A stretch of 64,000 nt of DNA from an uncultured Pseudomonadota bacterium (lineage in GTDB: Bacteria > Pseudomonadota > Gammaproteobacteria > Steroidobacterales > Steroidobacteraceae): NCBI GenBank assembly GCA_903884235.1, contig CAISEB010000005.1, positions 1 through 64,000 on the forward strand, given 5' to 3'. The notes under the pieces were generated by a model. The model was not told the DNA's origin. It worked only from the letters and a program-made list of their open reading frames with translations, and searched no databases. Below, piece by piece: positions 53,695 through 64,000 of the stretch (position 1 is its first letter; each line of letters opens with the position of its first letter). Made by a program: the position numbers and the translations under genes.

Positions 53695-53715
53695 TTGCAA
53701 CCGATATAGTCGCAA
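53695..53715 (-). promoter_or_regulatory. Palindromic operator over the fic promoter
   Basis: Read on the minus strand, TTGCGAC-TATATCG-GTTGCAA is a 7-7-7 inverted repeat with one mismatch. TATATC serves as a -10 box, with TTGCAT 17 bases upstream as the -35 box. The protein's own winged-helix domain is the obvious candidate to bind it. Confidence 0.6.
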
Positions 53716-53780
53716 ATCAATCCATATGCAACTACTTTGAACGTAAACAGGTCCCGCCCCAGCCGGGGCCCAGAACGACA

Positions 53781-53802
53781 CAGGCCGCCCGGAGGCGGCC
53801 TG
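53781..53802 (-). terminator. Terminator of clpX
   Basis: CAGGCCGCC, loop CGGA, GGCGGCCTG, 30 bases past the clpX stop on the minus strand, followed by TGTCGTTCT. Confidence 0.6.
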
Positions 53803-53831
53803 AGACGTTCAAGCACTCGTACTGGGTCGGG

Positions 53832-55154
<1,323 letters not shown>

Positions 55155-55211
55155 TCGCGTCCTCGGTCTATGGCGGGGCGCTCGCCCAGGCGAGCGGCCC
55201 CTGACTGGAGT

Positions 55212-55241
55212 TATATAGCACGGGGGGGGACGGGGGTGCAA
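55212..55241 (-). promoter_or_regulatory. Possible clpX promoter
   Basis: On the minus strand, TTGCAC (55241-55236), 18 bases, TATATA (55217-55212), about 58 bases before the clpX start. The G-rich spacer is unusual. The hairpin formed by GGGGTTGC and GCACCCC just before the -35 box may attenuate read-through from clpP. Confidence 0.5.
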
Positions 55242-55295
55242 AAACGCAACCCCGGATCCGTGACGGGGCTCAAGCTGCCAAGTCCCTGACGGGGG

Positions 55296-55931
55296 TCAGG
55301 ATTTGACCGGTTCCGGGGTGGTTCCGGGCAGCTGGCCGCGCTTCTCGAGCACGTGGTCGACGAGTCCGTAGGCCTTGGCGGCCTCGGCGCTCATGAAGTT
55401 GTCCCGGTCGGTGTCCTGGCGGATCTTGTCGATGGACTGGCCGGTGTGGTTGGCGAGGATCCGGTTCAGGCGGTCGCGCATGTCGAGGATCTCACGGGTG
55501 TGGATCTCGATGTCGGTCGCCTGGCCCTGGAAGCCGCCGAGCGGCTGGTGGATCATCACGCGCGAGTGCGGCAGGCAGTAGCGCTTGCCCTTGGCGCCCG
55601 CGCCAAGCAGCACCGCGCCCATGCTGGCCGCCTGGCCGACGCAGATCGTCGTCACGTCCGGCTTGATGAACTGCATCGTGTCGTAGATCGCCATCCCCGA
55701 GGTGACGACGCCACCGGGCGAGTTGATGTAGAGCGCGATGTCCTTGTCCGCGTTCTCGGACTCGAGGAACAGCAGCTGCGCGACGATGAGGTTCGCCATG
55801 TGGTCCTCGATCGGCCCCACGATGAAGATCACCCGCTCCTTCAGGAGGCGCGAGTAGATGTCGTAGGCGCGTTCGCCGCGGGCCGTCTGTTCGACGACCA
55901 TCGGCACGAGGTTGAGGGCGGTCTCGGTCAT
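55296..55931 (-). CDS. clpP: ClpP protease subunit
   Basis: A 211-residue serine peptidase that forms the tetradecameric barrel with ClpX. The catalytic triad is Ser103 (GQAASMGA), His128 (MIHQPLGG) and Asp177 (DTDRDNF). Start is ATG 55931, 16 bases after the trigger-factor stop, in the standard tig-clpP-clpX order. Confidence 0.97.
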   Translation of the reverse strand: MTETALNLVPMVVEQTARGERAYDIYSRLLKERVIFIVGPIEDHMANLIVAQLLFLESENADKDIALYINSPGGVVTSGMAIYDTMQFIKPDVTTICVGQAASMGAVLLGAGAKGKRYCLPHSRVMIHQPLGGFQGQATDIEIHTREILDMRDRLNRILANHTGQSIDKIRQDTDRDNFMSAEAAKAYGLVDHVLEKRGQLPGTTPEPVKS

Positions 55932-55947
55932 GCGGGCTCCTAAGCGC

Positions 55948-57249
55948 TCAGGCGCCGAAATTCATCAGGTCCTTGAAGCTCGACGGCTGGTCCTGGACCT
56001 TGACCTTCGAGAGCAGCCACTCGACCGCCTGGTCCTCGAGGACCGCGGACTCGAGCTGGCCACGATACTCGTCGTTGCCGCGGATCTGGCGCATCGCGTC
56101 CTCGGGATCGGCGTAGCCGATCGCGGCGGCCTCGATGCGCGCCTCGAGCGCGGCCTCGTCGACATTCAGCGACTGGCGGCGGATCACCTCGCCGAGCAGC
56201 AGGCCGATCGCGACGCGGCGCTTCGCGCCCTGCTCGAACGGCTCGCGCGGCGGCGCCTGCTTGAGGTCCTCGGGGCGCGCGCCGATGCGGCGCAGCCAGT
56301 CGAGCTGCAGCGCGCGCACCTGCTCGTCGACGGCCGCCTTCGGCACCTCGATGGGGTTCGCGGCCCACAGCTTGTCGAGCAGCTCGGTCTTGACCCGACC
56401 CTTGACGTTGTCCGCGAGCTCGCGGCGCATGTTCTCCTCGACTTCGCGGCGCAGCTGCTCGATGCCACCCTCGGCGACCCCGAACTGCAGGCAGAACGCG
56501 TCATCGAGCGCCGGCAGGTCGCCCTGCTCGTGCAGCGTCACGGTGGCGGTGAACTCGGCCGTCTTGCCGGCGAGCTCGGCCTTGCCGTAGTCGGCCGGGA
56601 ACGCGACCGGGAAGCTGCGCGTCTCGCCCTGCGCGGCGCCGACGAGGCCGGTCTCGAAGTCCTTGAGCATGCGGCCGGCGCCGAGCACGATCGCGACGCC
56701 CTCGCCCTTGCCGCCCTCGAACGGCACGCCCTCGAGGCGCCCCTCGAAGTCGATCGTCAGGCGGTCGCCGTCGGCGGCCGGGCGGCTCGCCGCGCTGTAC
56801 ACCGGGCGCTGCTTGCGCAGCGTCTCGATCATCGCGTCGACCTCGGCGGCACCGACCTCGGCGGTCGGCCGGTGGATCTCGATGCCCTCGAGGCCCTGGA
56901 TCTCGATCGTCGGGTAGACCTCGAAGACCGCGGCGAAGCTGAGGTCCTGGCCGGCGCCGAGCGACAGCGGCTCGATGCGCGGACCGGCGACCGGTGCGAG
57001 GCGCTGCTCGTTGAGCGCGGTGTTGAGGCTCTGGCGGACGATGTCCGAGACGACCTCCTCGCGGATCTGGGCGCCGAACTGGCGCTCGACGACCGTCAGC
57101 GGCGCCTTGCCCGGGCGGAAGCCCTTGAGACGCGCGGTGCGGCCGAAGGCCTTGAGCCGGGCCGAGAAGGCCTGCTCGACCTCGCCCGACGGCACCGACA
57201 CCTCAAGACGGCGCTCCAGCGCCCCGGTCGATTGAAGGTTAACCCGCAT
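55948..57249 (-). CDS. tig: Trigger factor, ribosome-bound chaperone
   Basis: A protein of 433 residues (E. coli 432). The ribosome-binding tail contains the signature GFRPGKAP at about 44-51. The FKBP-type prolyl-isomerase domain follows at about 150-245 ([20 protein letters not shown]), then the helical C-terminal arms. ATG 57249 gives the usual MRVNLQSTG start; a TTG six bases earlier also has the frame. AGAGG lies 14 bases before the ATG. tRNA-Leu is 13 bases upstream. Confidence 0.97.
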   Translation of the reverse strand: MRVNLQSTGALERRLEVSVPSGEVEQAFSARLKAFGRTARLKGFRPGKAPLTVVERQFGAQIREEVVSDIVRQSLNTALNEQRLAPVAGPRIEPLSLGAGQDLSFAAVFEVYPTIEIQGLEGIEIHRPTAEVGAAEVDAMIETLRKQRPVYSAASRPAADGDRLTIDFEGRLEGVPFEGGKGEGVAIVLGAGRMLKDFETGLVGAAQGETRSFPVAFPADYGKAELAGKTAEFTATVTLHEQGDLPALDDAFCLQFGVAEGGIEQLRREVEENMRRELADNVKGRVKTELLDKLWAANPIEVPKAAVDEQVRALQLDWLRRIGARPEDLKQAPPREPFEQGAKRRVAIGLLLGEVIRRQSLNVDEAALEARIEAAAIGYADPEDAMRQIRGNDEYRGQLESAVLEDQAVEWLLSKVKVQDQPSSFKDLMNFGA

Positions 57250-57262
57250 CCTCAAGATCCTC

Positions 57263-57347
57263 TGGTGCGAAAGGAGGGACTCGAACCCTCACGGGTTGCC
57301 CCACTGGAACCTAAATCCAGCGCGTCTACCAGTTCCGCCACTTTCGC
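57263..57347 (-). tRNA. tRNA-Leu (TAG)
   Basis: 85 nt with a long variable arm, acceptor GCGAAAG/CTTTCGC, discriminator A, encoded CCA, and anticodon stem CTGGA/TCCAG around TTTAGGT (anticodon TAG; plus-strand CTA at 57311-57313). Confidence 0.97.
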
Positions 57348-57564
57348 GTGGTTTTAATGAACGCGGCGCCCGGAGGCGCCGCTCGAGTCGAGCCCCGCAG
57401 TATACCCGGCCGGACGCCACGACCAAAGCCGGTCGCGGCCTTGGAATCGGGCCCCGCGCCCCCAAACCGTCACGGTCCGGCCACATTCAGCCGTAAAATG
57501 CCCGTCACGACCGGTCCCGGCACTCCGCCGGACCGCCGAACCCCCACCGGAGGATGCCCCCGCC

Positions 57565-58095
57565 ATGGCCGAGATCGAGATCCACCACGAGCACGCCCAC
57601 AACGACAGCGACCCCACCGGCAAGACCGTCGGGATGATGGTCGGCCTGATCGGCATCGTGCTCGCCATCGTCACGATCCTCGCCCACCGCGAGCACACCG
57701 GCGCCGTCATCCACCGCACCGAGGCCAACGACGACTGGGCGTACTACCAGGCCAAGAAGATCCGCATCCACACCGACGAGGTCGGCATCCAGCTGCTCGG
57801 CGCGCTCGGCACCGACGCCGCCAAGGTCGAGGCGGCGAGCCAGAAGCTCGAGGGCGCGCGCGCCAAGTACGAGAAGGACGCCGACGAGATCAAGCAGAAG
57901 GCCGAGGAGAGCCAGCGCGAGACCGACCACGCCGAGCACCTGGCGCTGCGCTTCGACCTCGGCGAGGGCTTCCTCGAGCTCGGGCTCGTGCTGTCCTCGC
58001 TCTACTTCCTCGGTCGCCAGAAGCTGTTCCCGCTCGCCGGCGGCCTGTCGGCCGCCATCGGCATCGCCGTCGCGATCACCGCGCTCTGGGCCTGA
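57565..58095 (+). CDS. DUF4337-type membrane protein
   Basis: A protein of 176 residues. A His-rich start (IEIHHEHAHND) is followed by a transmembrane segment (about 21-40), a charged helical region likely forming a coiled coil (about 60-130, KVEAASQKLEGARAKYEKDA), and two more hydrophobic segments at the C-terminus (about 133-148 and 155-175). The layout matches DUF4337 proteins, whose role is unknown. GGAGG precedes ATG 57565. It stands alone, ahead of the pilin operon. Confidence 0.82.
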   Translation: MAEIEIHHEHAHNDSDPTGKTVGMMVGLIGIVLAIVTILAHREHTGAVIHRTEANDDWAYYQAKKIRIHTDEVGIQLLGALGTDAAKVEAASQKLEGARAKYEKDADEIKQKAEESQRETDHAEHLALRFDLGEGFLELGLVLSSLYFLGRQKLFPLAGGLSAAIGIAVAITALWA

Positions 58096-58123
58096 GCCGG
58101 GGGGCGCCCGGGCGCCGCCACCG

Positions 58124-58153
58124 CGCGGACTGTGACGGGGGTCGCAGTCCGCG
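58124..58153 (+). terminator. Hairpin after the DUF4337 gene
   Basis: CGCGGACTG and CAGTCCGCG around a 12-base loop, 28 bases beyond the stop. There is no U-run. Confidence 0.5.
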
Positions 58154-58256
58154 ACGTCCGCCTCGCACTGCAAGTCCGTTGTCAGGATCCGGGGGCTATC
58201 GTCCCGCCACGTTCCCGACGACTCCGCGCCCCGCGCGCGGCATGGTGAGGACCCGC

Positions 58257-58871
58257 ATGGACGCCGACCCCGCGAAGACCCCCCGCCGCATCCGGCGCGC
58301 CGGCGGCTTCACGATGATCGAACTGATGACCTCGATGGCGATCATCGCGGTGGTCGGCGCGATCACGGTCCCGGCATTCCTGACGATGATCCGCAACAGC
58401 CGGCTGACGACGGTCTCGAACGACCTGCTCGGCTCGCTGATGAACGCCCGGACCGAGGCGGTCAAGCGCCAGGGTCAGGTCGTGCTGTGCGCGACCCCCG
58501 ACGCGACCGTCGCCCTGCCGGTGTGCAGCGCCGCCGGCGCCACCGGCTGGGTCGTCTTCCAGGACCTCAACGGCAACTGGGCGCTGGATGCCAACGAGCC
58601 GATCATCGAGCGCCGCCCCGCGATCGACCCGTCGATCATCGTGCGCGCGAACGGCACCATCATCGCCTTCGCGCCGTCCGGGTTCGCGGTGCCGACCGCC
58701 CTGCTGACGCCGATGCGCAACGTCGTGTTCTGCGATGCGCGCGGGATCGTCTCCACCGGCAGTTCCTCGACCGCGCGCGCCGTGACGATCTCGGTGACCG
58801 GACGCGGCCGCGTCGTCTCCGAGTACGGCGGTGTCGTCAATGCGCTGCCCGCCGGGATGACCTGCCCATGA
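58257..58871 (+). CDS. fimT: Type IV minor pseudopilin, GspH/FimT type
   Basis: A protein of 204 residues with a prepilin leader cut after Gly17 (RRAGG/FTMIE, Glu at +5 of the mature protein) and the hydrophobic pilin helix ELMTSMAIIAVVGAITVPAF. The GspH domain follows (NSRLTTVSNDLLGSLMNART, ending in a Gly-rich strand region). Priming complex of type IV pili. ATG 58257 is chosen for the GTGAGG site; ATG 58242 is the alternative. ATGA overlap with the next gene. Confidence 0.9.
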   Translation: MDADPAKTPRRIRRAGGFTMIELMTSMAIIAVVGAITVPAFLTMIRNSRLTTVSNDLLGSLMNARTEAVKRQGQVVLCATPDATVALPVCSAAGATGWVVFQDLNGNWALDANEPIIERRPAIDPSIIVRANGTIIAFAPSGFAVPTALLTPMRNVVFCDARGIVSTGSSSTARAVTISVTGRGRVVSEYGGVVNALPAGMTCP

Positions 58872-59329
58872 AGCGCCGCAACGGATTCACGCTGATCGAG
58901 ATGCTGATCGCGCTGGTCGTGCTGTCGATCGGCCTGATCGGCGCGGCGAAGCTGTTCATCGTCACGCTGCAGGGCAACGCGAGTGCCGAATCGCGCATGC
59001 TCGCGATCAACCTCGCGGGCGACCTCACCGACCGCATCCGCGCCAACCGCCAGGCGGGCGCCGCCTACGCCGGTGCCGCGGCCAACAACAACTGCGCCGG
59101 CGCGGCGATCGGTGCGGTGACCTGCACCCCGGCGCAGCTCGCGGCCAATGACCTGTTCCAGTGGAACGCGCAGATCCTCACCGCGTACCCCGGCGGCGTC
59201 GCCAACGGCGCCGTCGCGTACGTCGCGCCGGCCGGCGCGCTGCTGCCGGCCACCTACACGATCACGATCAACTGGCAGGAGCAGGGCACGGGGCAGATGC
59301 TGTCCTACGCGCTGGTGGTGCAGATATGA
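58868..59329 (+). CDS. pilV: Minor pilin PilV
   Basis: A protein of 153 residues. Short leader MKRRNG/FTLIEMLIALVVLSIG with Glu at +5. The rest is a small Ala/Asn-rich pilin domain with two cysteines (NNNCAGAA, VTCTPAQ) that can form a disulfide. It belongs to the pilus-initiating minor pilins encoded together in Pseudomonas-like operons. ATGA overlaps at both ends. Confidence 0.9.
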   Translation: MKRRNGFTLIEMLIALVVLSIGLIGAAKLFIVTLQGNASAESRMLAINLAGDLTDRIRANRQAGAAYAGAAANNNCAGAAIGAVTCTPAQLAANDLFQWNAQILTAYPGGVANGAVAYVAPAGALLPATYTITINWQEQGTGQMLSYALVVQI

Positions 59330-60357
59330 GTCGCGCGATGCATCGCCGCCGGCAGGCTGGCGTCGGCCTCGTCGAGGTCATGATCTCCGTCACGATCGCC
59401 GCGTTCCTGGTCGCGGGCGCGCTGGTGATCGTCTCGGACAGCACCAAGACCTACAACATCCACGAGGCATCCTCGCGCCTCGAGGAGAACGCCCGCTACG
59501 TGTTCTCGGTGCTCGAGCCGGACGCGCGCATGGCGAGCTACTGGGGCTGGACCAAGGGCTCCGTCGGCCTGATCGGTGCCGTCTCCCAGACCAGCGCCGC
59601 GGCCACCGCGCTCGCCGGCGGCGCCGCCACCAGCTGCGGCACCAACTTCAGCGTCGACCTGACCACCACGCTCGAGGGCTCGAACGACGCCTACAACCTC
59701 GTCTGCGCGGCGTACAACGGCCGCGCGATGCCCTCGGCCGACACGCTCACGGTGCGCCGCGCCTCGTTCATCGCAAGCCCCGTCGCCAACGCGACCGTCG
59801 GCCCGCTGCGCGTGTGCTCGACGCGGCTCTCGGCCTCGCTCGTCAACGACGCCTCGGGCTGCAACCCGGCGCCGATCGGCACGGTGCGCGACCTCGTCGT
59901 GCACGCCTACTACGTCGCCCAGGACTCCTCGACCACGGCCAACTTCCCGACGCTGTGGCGCAAGTCGCTCAACAACGTCGGCACGGCGCCGCCGGTGCCG
60001 ACCTTCCAGGACGAGGAGATCCTGCCGGGGGTCGAGGACCTGCAGGTGCAGTTCGGCATCGACCCGACGGGCACCTCCGGTGTCGCCACCCAGTACGTCA
60101 ACCCGGTCGCCGCCGCGGCCCTGCCGGCGACGGCGCAGATCGTCTCGGTGCGCATCTGGGTGCTGCTGCGCTCGGACACGCGCGACCCGGGCTTCACCGA
60201 CAGCCGCACCTACGTCTATGCCAACCGCACGCTCGCCTGCACCGTGAACTCGCTGACCGCCGCCAACTCGGCCGCCTGCGCGTTCCAGCCGAACGACAGC
60301 TTCCGCCGCCTGCTCGTCTCGCGGACCGTGATGGTCCGCAACTCGCTCGGGACCTGA
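59326..60357 (+). CDS. pilW: Minor pilin PilW
   Basis: A protein of 343 residues. Leader ends RRRQAG, mature start VGLVEVMISVTIAAFLVAGA with Glu at +5. A large C-terminal domain with several cysteines (ATSCGT, LVCAAY, RVCSTR, SGCNPA) follows. PilW joins PilV and PilX in the initiating complex. Start is ATG 59326, coupled to pilV. Confidence 0.9.
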   Translation: MSRAMHRRRQAGVGLVEVMISVTIAAFLVAGALVIVSDSTKTYNIHEASSRLEENARYVFSVLEPDARMASYWGWTKGSVGLIGAVSQTSAAATALAGGAATSCGTNFSVDLTTTLEGSNDAYNLVCAAYNGRAMPSADTLTVRRASFIASPVANATVGPLRVCSTRLSASLVNDASGCNPAPIGTVRDLVVHAYYVAQDSSTTANFPTLWRKSLNNVGTAPPVPTFQDEEILPGVEDLQVQFGIDPTGTSGVATQYVNPVAAAALPATAQIVSVRIWVLLRSDTRDPGFTDSRTYVYANRTLACTVNSLTAANSAACAFQPNDSFRRLLVSRTVMVRNSLGT

Positions 60358-60362
60358 CCGCC

Positions 60363-60836
60363 ATGCCGAACCGCCACCCCTGCCCGTCCCGGAGCCAGCG
60401 CGGCGCCGCGCTGCCTGTCGCGCTGATCCTGCTGACGCTGCTGATGCTGATCGCGGTCGCCGGCATGCGCTCGGCGGGCCTCGGCTTCATCATGGTCGGC
60501 AACGAGCAGTACCGCCAGAAGGCGTTCGGCGCGGCCGAGGTCGGCATCGAGCAGGCCGTCGCGCTCGGCGCGTTCGACCCGAACGTCGCGGCGTCGAACA
60601 GCGCAGGCGTCGTGCCGGGCGCCGCGACCGACACCTACGCGGTGCGCGTCCAGACGCAGCTGAACGGCGCGCCGCAGGGCACGATCTTCGGCGCCAGCTG
60701 GAACGCGTTCTCGACCTACCATTTCGAGGTGCAGAGCACCGGCAGTTCGGTGCGCAACGCCGCGACGACCCACAACCAGGGCGTCGCGGTGATCGCGCCG
60801 AATTCCCTCATCGTCACCGGCCCCGGCGGCCTGTGA
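60363..60836 (+). CDS. pilX: Minor pilin PilX
   Basis: A protein of 157 residues. The N-terminus QRGAALPVALILLTLLMLIA has the PilX pattern QRGAAL(I/P)VAL, a short leader plus hydrophobic helix, followed by YRQKAFGAAEVGIEQAVALG typical of PilX. It links the minor pilins to PilY1. A five-base gap after pilW. Confidence 0.88.
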   Translation: MPNRHPCPSRSQRGAALPVALILLTLLMLIAVAGMRSAGLGFIMVGNEQYRQKAFGAAEVGIEQAVALGAFDPNVAASNSAGVVPGAATDTYAVRVQTQLNGAPQGTIFGASWNAFSTYHFEVQSTGSSVRNAATTHNQGVAVIAPNSLIVTGPGGL

Positions 60837-60855
60837 CCGACCTTCGGAGCTGACC

Positions 60856-61251
60856 ATGAAAACCGCGACGCTATTGCTGACCGCCCTCCTCGGCCTCACC
60901 GCGCTCGAGGTCGCGCACGCCGAGATCCCGGTGCCGCGCGAGGTCTCGAACGACCGGCTGGTCGGCATCGAGCGGGCCATCGAGACCGGCACCGCGGTCT
61001 CGCTGCTGCCCACCGGCCCGGACAGCACGATCACCGTCAACATGTGCGCCAAGTGCCGTGCCGAGCGCCTGCAGGTCAATGGCGCGACCCGCTATTTCGC
61101 CGGCCGCACGCCGCTGACCTTCGCCGAGTTCAAGTCCCTGATCGATCCCGGCCACCCGGCCTCGATGACGGTCTTTGCAGACCTGAAGAATCCGGTCGTG
61201 TTGCGCATCGTCCTCGACGTCGCACCCCCGGCCCGTTCCAAGAACCGCTGA
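60856..61251 (+). CDS. Periplasmic protein of unknown function inside the pilin operon
   Basis: A protein of 131 residues with a Sec signal peptide (1-22, ending in VAHA). The mature part has a CAKC motif (VNMCAKCRAERL, near 62-65) and a compact strand-rich remainder. No family recognised. It sits between pilX and pilY1 with gaps of 19 bases on each side, so it is co-expressed and probably exported for pilus assembly or PilY1 handling. The CxxC may be a redox or metal site. Confidence 0.75.
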   Translation: MKTATLLLTALLGLTALEVAHAEIPVPREVSNDRLVGIERAIETGTAVSLLPTGPDSTITVNMCAKCRAERLQVNGATRYFAGRTPLTFAEFKSLIDPGHPASMTVFADLKNPVVLRIVLDVAPPARSKNR

Positions 61252-61270
61252 AACCGACCGAGGACGAGCC

Positions 61271-64000
61271 ATGAAGCCCTTCAAGACCCCGCTGCTCGCC
61301 CTGCTGTGCAGCCTGCTGATTGTCGCCATCGCCGGCCCCGCGCAGGCGGATGACTCGGAGATCTTCTCGGCCGCCTCGGGCGGCACGATCGGCCCGAACA
61401 TCATGTTCATCCTGGACACGTCCGGCAGCATGTCGACGCAGGTGACGACCCGCCCGCCCTACGACCCGACGATCACCTACCCCGGCCAGGCGGCGAGCGG
61501 CCGGCAGGCCGCGGTCGCCTGCGACCCCACGCTCATCTACTTCGTGGCGTCCGGCGGCAACATCCCGAGCTGCAGCTCCACGACCTCTTCGTTCCCGGCG
61601 TCGTACCTGAAGTGCGCGGCCGCCCAGAGCGTGATGGCCTCGAGCGCGGGCTCGGCGGGTGGCATCTACGACGGCGACACGCTGATCCAGTGGAAGCTGA
61701 CCGCGAGCAGCGGCAAGTACTCGTGGCAGACGACGCTCAAGAACCCGACCAACTCCTCGGGCGCGGCCTCCGGCTACACCGACGTCGAGTGCCTCCTCGA
61801 CTACCAGAACGGCGTCGGGCCGTACCCGAACAACTACACCGGGACGGTCGCGGCCAACGAGCTCACCCCGACGGCCTCCTCGAGCTACTGGGCGAAGACC
61901 ACCGGCCTGACGCCGAACTACACGCTCTACAGCGGCAACTACCTCAACTACTACAACTTCTCGCCGCTGACCGTGCTCGGCACGCGCCTCTCGATCGTGC
62001 AGCAGGCCGCGACGACGCTGATCAATTCGCTGAACAACGTCAACATCGGCCTGATGCGCTACAACGAGGACGTCAGCAGCGGCGGTGGCAACGGCAACAG
62101 CAACAGCACCGACGCCGACACGCAGGGCGGCCGCGTCGTGTTCCCGATCTCGCCGATCGCCACGAGCCGCGCGGGCCTGCTCGCCGCGCTGAACGGCTAT
62201 TCCGCCAACGGCCACACGCCGCTGTCGGAGACGATGTTCGAGGCATATCGCTACTTCAGCGGCGGCGCGGTGCTCTACGGCAACACCGGCACGACCACGG
62301 CGACCAAGTCGGTCGCCGGCTCGCGCGTTGGCAACGTCATCACGAGCAACCAGTACCAGACGCCGATGCAGTACTCCTGCCAGAAGAACTTCGTCGTCTA
62401 CCTGACCGACGGCCTGCCGACCAACGACGGCCAGGCCACCCCGCTGATCCAGGCGCTGCCGAACGAAGCCGCGCTCGGCGGCGCCTGCGACGCGTCCTGG
62501 GGGACGGACGGTCAGTGCCTCGGCGCGCTCACCCAGTACATGTTCAACTCGGACCTCAGCCCCACGCTGGCCGGCCAGCAGAACGTGCAGAGCTACTTCA
62601 TCGGCTTCGGCAGCGACGTCGCCTCGGGCTTCAGCTACCTGCAGGCCGCCGCCTCGCGCGGCGGCGGCCAGGCGTTCACCGCGGGCGACCTGTCGACGCT
62701 GCAGCAGGCACTGACCTCGATCGTCAGCAATATCCTGCAGGTGTCGACCACGTTCACGGCGCCGACCGTCGCGGTCAACGCCTTCAACCGCACGCAGACG
62801 CTGAACGACCTGTACGTGTCGGTGTTCCAGCCGAGCCCGAACTTCCACTGGCCCGGCAACGTCAAGCACTACCTGATGTCGAACGGGGTGATCACCGACG
62901 CCAACGGACTGCCGGCCGTCGACCCCGCGACCGGGTTCTTCAAGTCGAGCGCGCAGAGCATCTGGTCGAGCGCCGCGGACGGCGCGACGATCCCGGCCGG
63001 CGGTGCCGCGCAGCAGATCCCGAGCTGGGATCCGTCGGCGACCCCGCACCGCAACCTGTACACCTACGTCGGCGCGAACCCCGGCTCACCCGTCAACCTG
63101 ACCTCGAGCGACAACTACGCGGTCAGCCTGACCAACCCGAACCTGACGCTGACCGAACTCAACGTCACGACGGCCGCGACCCACGACGCGCTGATCAACT
63201 ACCTGCGCGGCGAGGACCTCAAGGACGAGAACGGCAACGGGATCACCAACGAGTCTCGCCACGCGATGGGCGATCCGCTGCACGCGCAGCCCGCCGCGGT
63301 CATCTATGGCGGCACGACCGGCTCGCCGGACGTCACCGACGGCGTCATCTACGCGGCCGAGAACGACGGCTTCCTGCACGCGATCAGCACCAAGGACGGC
63401 CACGAGCTGTGGGCGTTCATCCCGCAGGACGTGCTCGGCATGATCAAGGGCGTGTACTTCAACTCGGCGTACCCGGGCAAGCACTACATGCTCGACGGCT
63501 CGGTGCGCGTACTCAAGTACGACGTCAACGGCGACGGCATCGTCGACCCGGCGGCCGGTGACCGGGTCATCATCTACTTCGGCCAGGGCCGCGGCGGCAG
63601 CAACTACTACGCGATCGACGTCACCGACCGCAACAACCCGAAGTACATGTGGTCGATCGGCCCCGCGACGCTGACCGGCATCGGCCAGGCCTGGTCAAAC
63701 CCGGTGATCGCCAAGGTCAATGTCGGCGGCGGTACGCAGACCAGCGTGCAGAAGCTGGTGCTGATCTTCGCCGGCGGCTACGACCAGACCGAGGAGACGC
63801 AGACCGTCGTCGGCACCTACCTGCCGTCCGACTCGGTCGGCAACAGCATCTACATGGTGGACGCGGTGTCGGGCAACCTGCTATGGAGCGCGGGCAGTAC
63901 CGCCACCGGCAGCACGGCCGACCTGAAGCTGGCGCGCATGGACCACGCGATCACCGCGGACGTCGCCGTGCTCGACACGAACGGCGACGGCTTCGCCGAT
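61271..64000 (+). CDS. pilY1: PilY1, pilus-tip adhesin and assembly factor (C-terminus outside window)
   Basis: The first 910 codons, open to the right edge. Signal peptide at 1-26, then a von Willebrand A domain with the MIDAS start LDTSGSMS (Asp49, Ser51, Ser53) and TPLSETM, and FVVYLTDGLPTND. The C-terminal PilY1 beta-propeller begins around 670 (GDPLHAQPAAVIYGGTTGSP), with calcium loops DVNGDGIVD and DTNGDGFAD. It tips type IV pili and controls retraction and surface sensing. It is the last visible gene of the operon; pilE would be expected just beyond the edge. Confidence 0.93.
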   Translation, partial: MKPFKTPLLALLCSLLIVAIAGPAQADDSEIFSAASGGTIGPNIMFILDTSGSMSTQVTTRPPYDPTITYPGQAASGRQAAVACDPTLIYFVASGGNIPSCSSTTSSFPASYLKCAAAQSVMASSAGSAGGIYDGDTLIQWKLTASSGKYSWQTTLKNPTNSSGAASGYTDVECLLDYQNGVGPYPNNYTGTVAANELTPTASSSYWAKTTGLTPNYTLYSGNYLNYYNFSPLTVLGTRLSIVQQAATTLINSLNNVNIGLMRYNEDVSSGGGNGNSNSTDADTQGGRVVFPISPIATSRAGLLAALNGYSANGHTPLSETMFEAYRYFSGGAVLYGNTGTTTATKSVAGSRVGNVITSNQYQTPMQYSCQKNFVVYLTDGLPTNDGQATPLIQALPNEAALGGACDASWGTDGQCLGALTQYMFNSDLSPTLAGQQNVQSYFIGFGSDVASGFSYLQAAASRGGGQAFTAGDLSTLQQALTSIVSNILQVSTTFTAPTVAVNAFNRTQTLNDLYVSVFQPSPNFHWPGNVKHYLMSNGVITDANGLPAVDPATGFFKSSAQSIWSSAADGATIPAGGAAQQIPSWDPSATPHRNLYTYVGANPGSPVNLTSSDNYAVSLTNPNLTLTELNVTTAATHDALINYLRGEDLKDENGNGITNESRHAMGDPLHAQPAAVIYGGTTGSPDVTDGVIYAAENDGFLHAISTKDGHELWAFIPQDVLGMIKGVYFNSAYPGKHYMLDGSVRVLKYDVNGDGIVDPAAGDRVIIYFGQGRGGSNYYAIDVTDRNNPKYMWSIGPATLTGIGQAWSNPVIAKVNVGGGTQTSVQKLVLIFAGGYDQTEETQTVVGTYLPSDSVGNSIYMVDAVSGNLLWSAGSTATGSTADLKLARMDHAITADVAVLDTNGDGFAD

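Overview
The window is GC-rich DNA from a gammaproteobacterium. The best guess is a member or relative of the Xanthomonadales: it has an Oar-type TonB receptor next to a tryptophan-halogenase-like flavoprotein, a FimT/PilV/PilW/PilX/PilY1 minor-pilin operon, a lysine/alanine-rich H-NS-like protein, and the tig-clpP-clpX and lon/ppiD housekeeping genes. The genus cannot be fixed from the sequence alone.

Layout. 1-570: right part of an IS5-family element. 1252-4129: a secreted small protein, ppiD, tRNA-Asp and tRNA-Val. 4228-5621: an IS with a broken DDE transposase. 5681-10645: a WecA/MraY-type transferase, two paralogous Cys-containing small proteins, and lon. 11202-14911: hipBA behind three evenly spaced operators, then a ParD-like/zeta toxin pair flanked by a decayed second zeta end and a decayed second pgi 3' end. 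15032-17982: pgi, dnaQ and an H-NS-like gene. 18487-22742: hicAB, a TnpB element and an AbiE-type pair. 22825-26046: a large secreted beta-propeller protein. 26194-28978: three PIN-toxin modules (FitAB-like, Phd-VapC, RHH-VapC) embedded in tandemly duplicated 3' ends of the flanking genes. 29016-48380: a carbohydrate locus. 48377-53670: esterase, OsmC, a TnpB-end-derived mini-element, phosphoesterase, small lipoprotein, membrane protein and an AbiEi-Fic fusion. 53832-57347: clpX, clpP, tig and tRNA-Leu. 57565-64000: a DUF4337 protein and the minor-pilin operon, with PilY1 running off the right edge.

The carbohydrate locus reads as a coherent beta-1,2-glucan (sophoro-oligosaccharide) utilisation system. 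A TonB receptor brings glucan across the outer membrane. A GH144-like endo-glucanase cuts it in the periplasm. A lipoprotein binding protein, two permeases and an MsmK-type ATPase import oligosaccharides. A GH94 phosphorylase and a GH1 beta-glucosidase finish degradation in the cytoplasm. A LacI-type regulator with two operators 21 bp apart sits between the two divergent arms. A secreted 1029-residue (alpha/alpha)6-barrel-like protein inside the operon has no assigned activity. The substrate is inferred from family membership, not proven.

The most unusual structural signals are these. (i) The normally contiguous tig-clpP-clpX-lon-ppiD order is split by about 43 kb of mostly accessory DNA. (ii) Toxin-antitoxin modules lie at the 3' ends of pgi, of the propeller gene and of the beta-glucosidase, with those 3' ends duplicated and decayed around them. 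(iii) A 98-bp element at 49681-49778 with perfect 19-bp inverted ends matches the 3' terminus of the TnpB element, the place where its guide RNA should be encoded.
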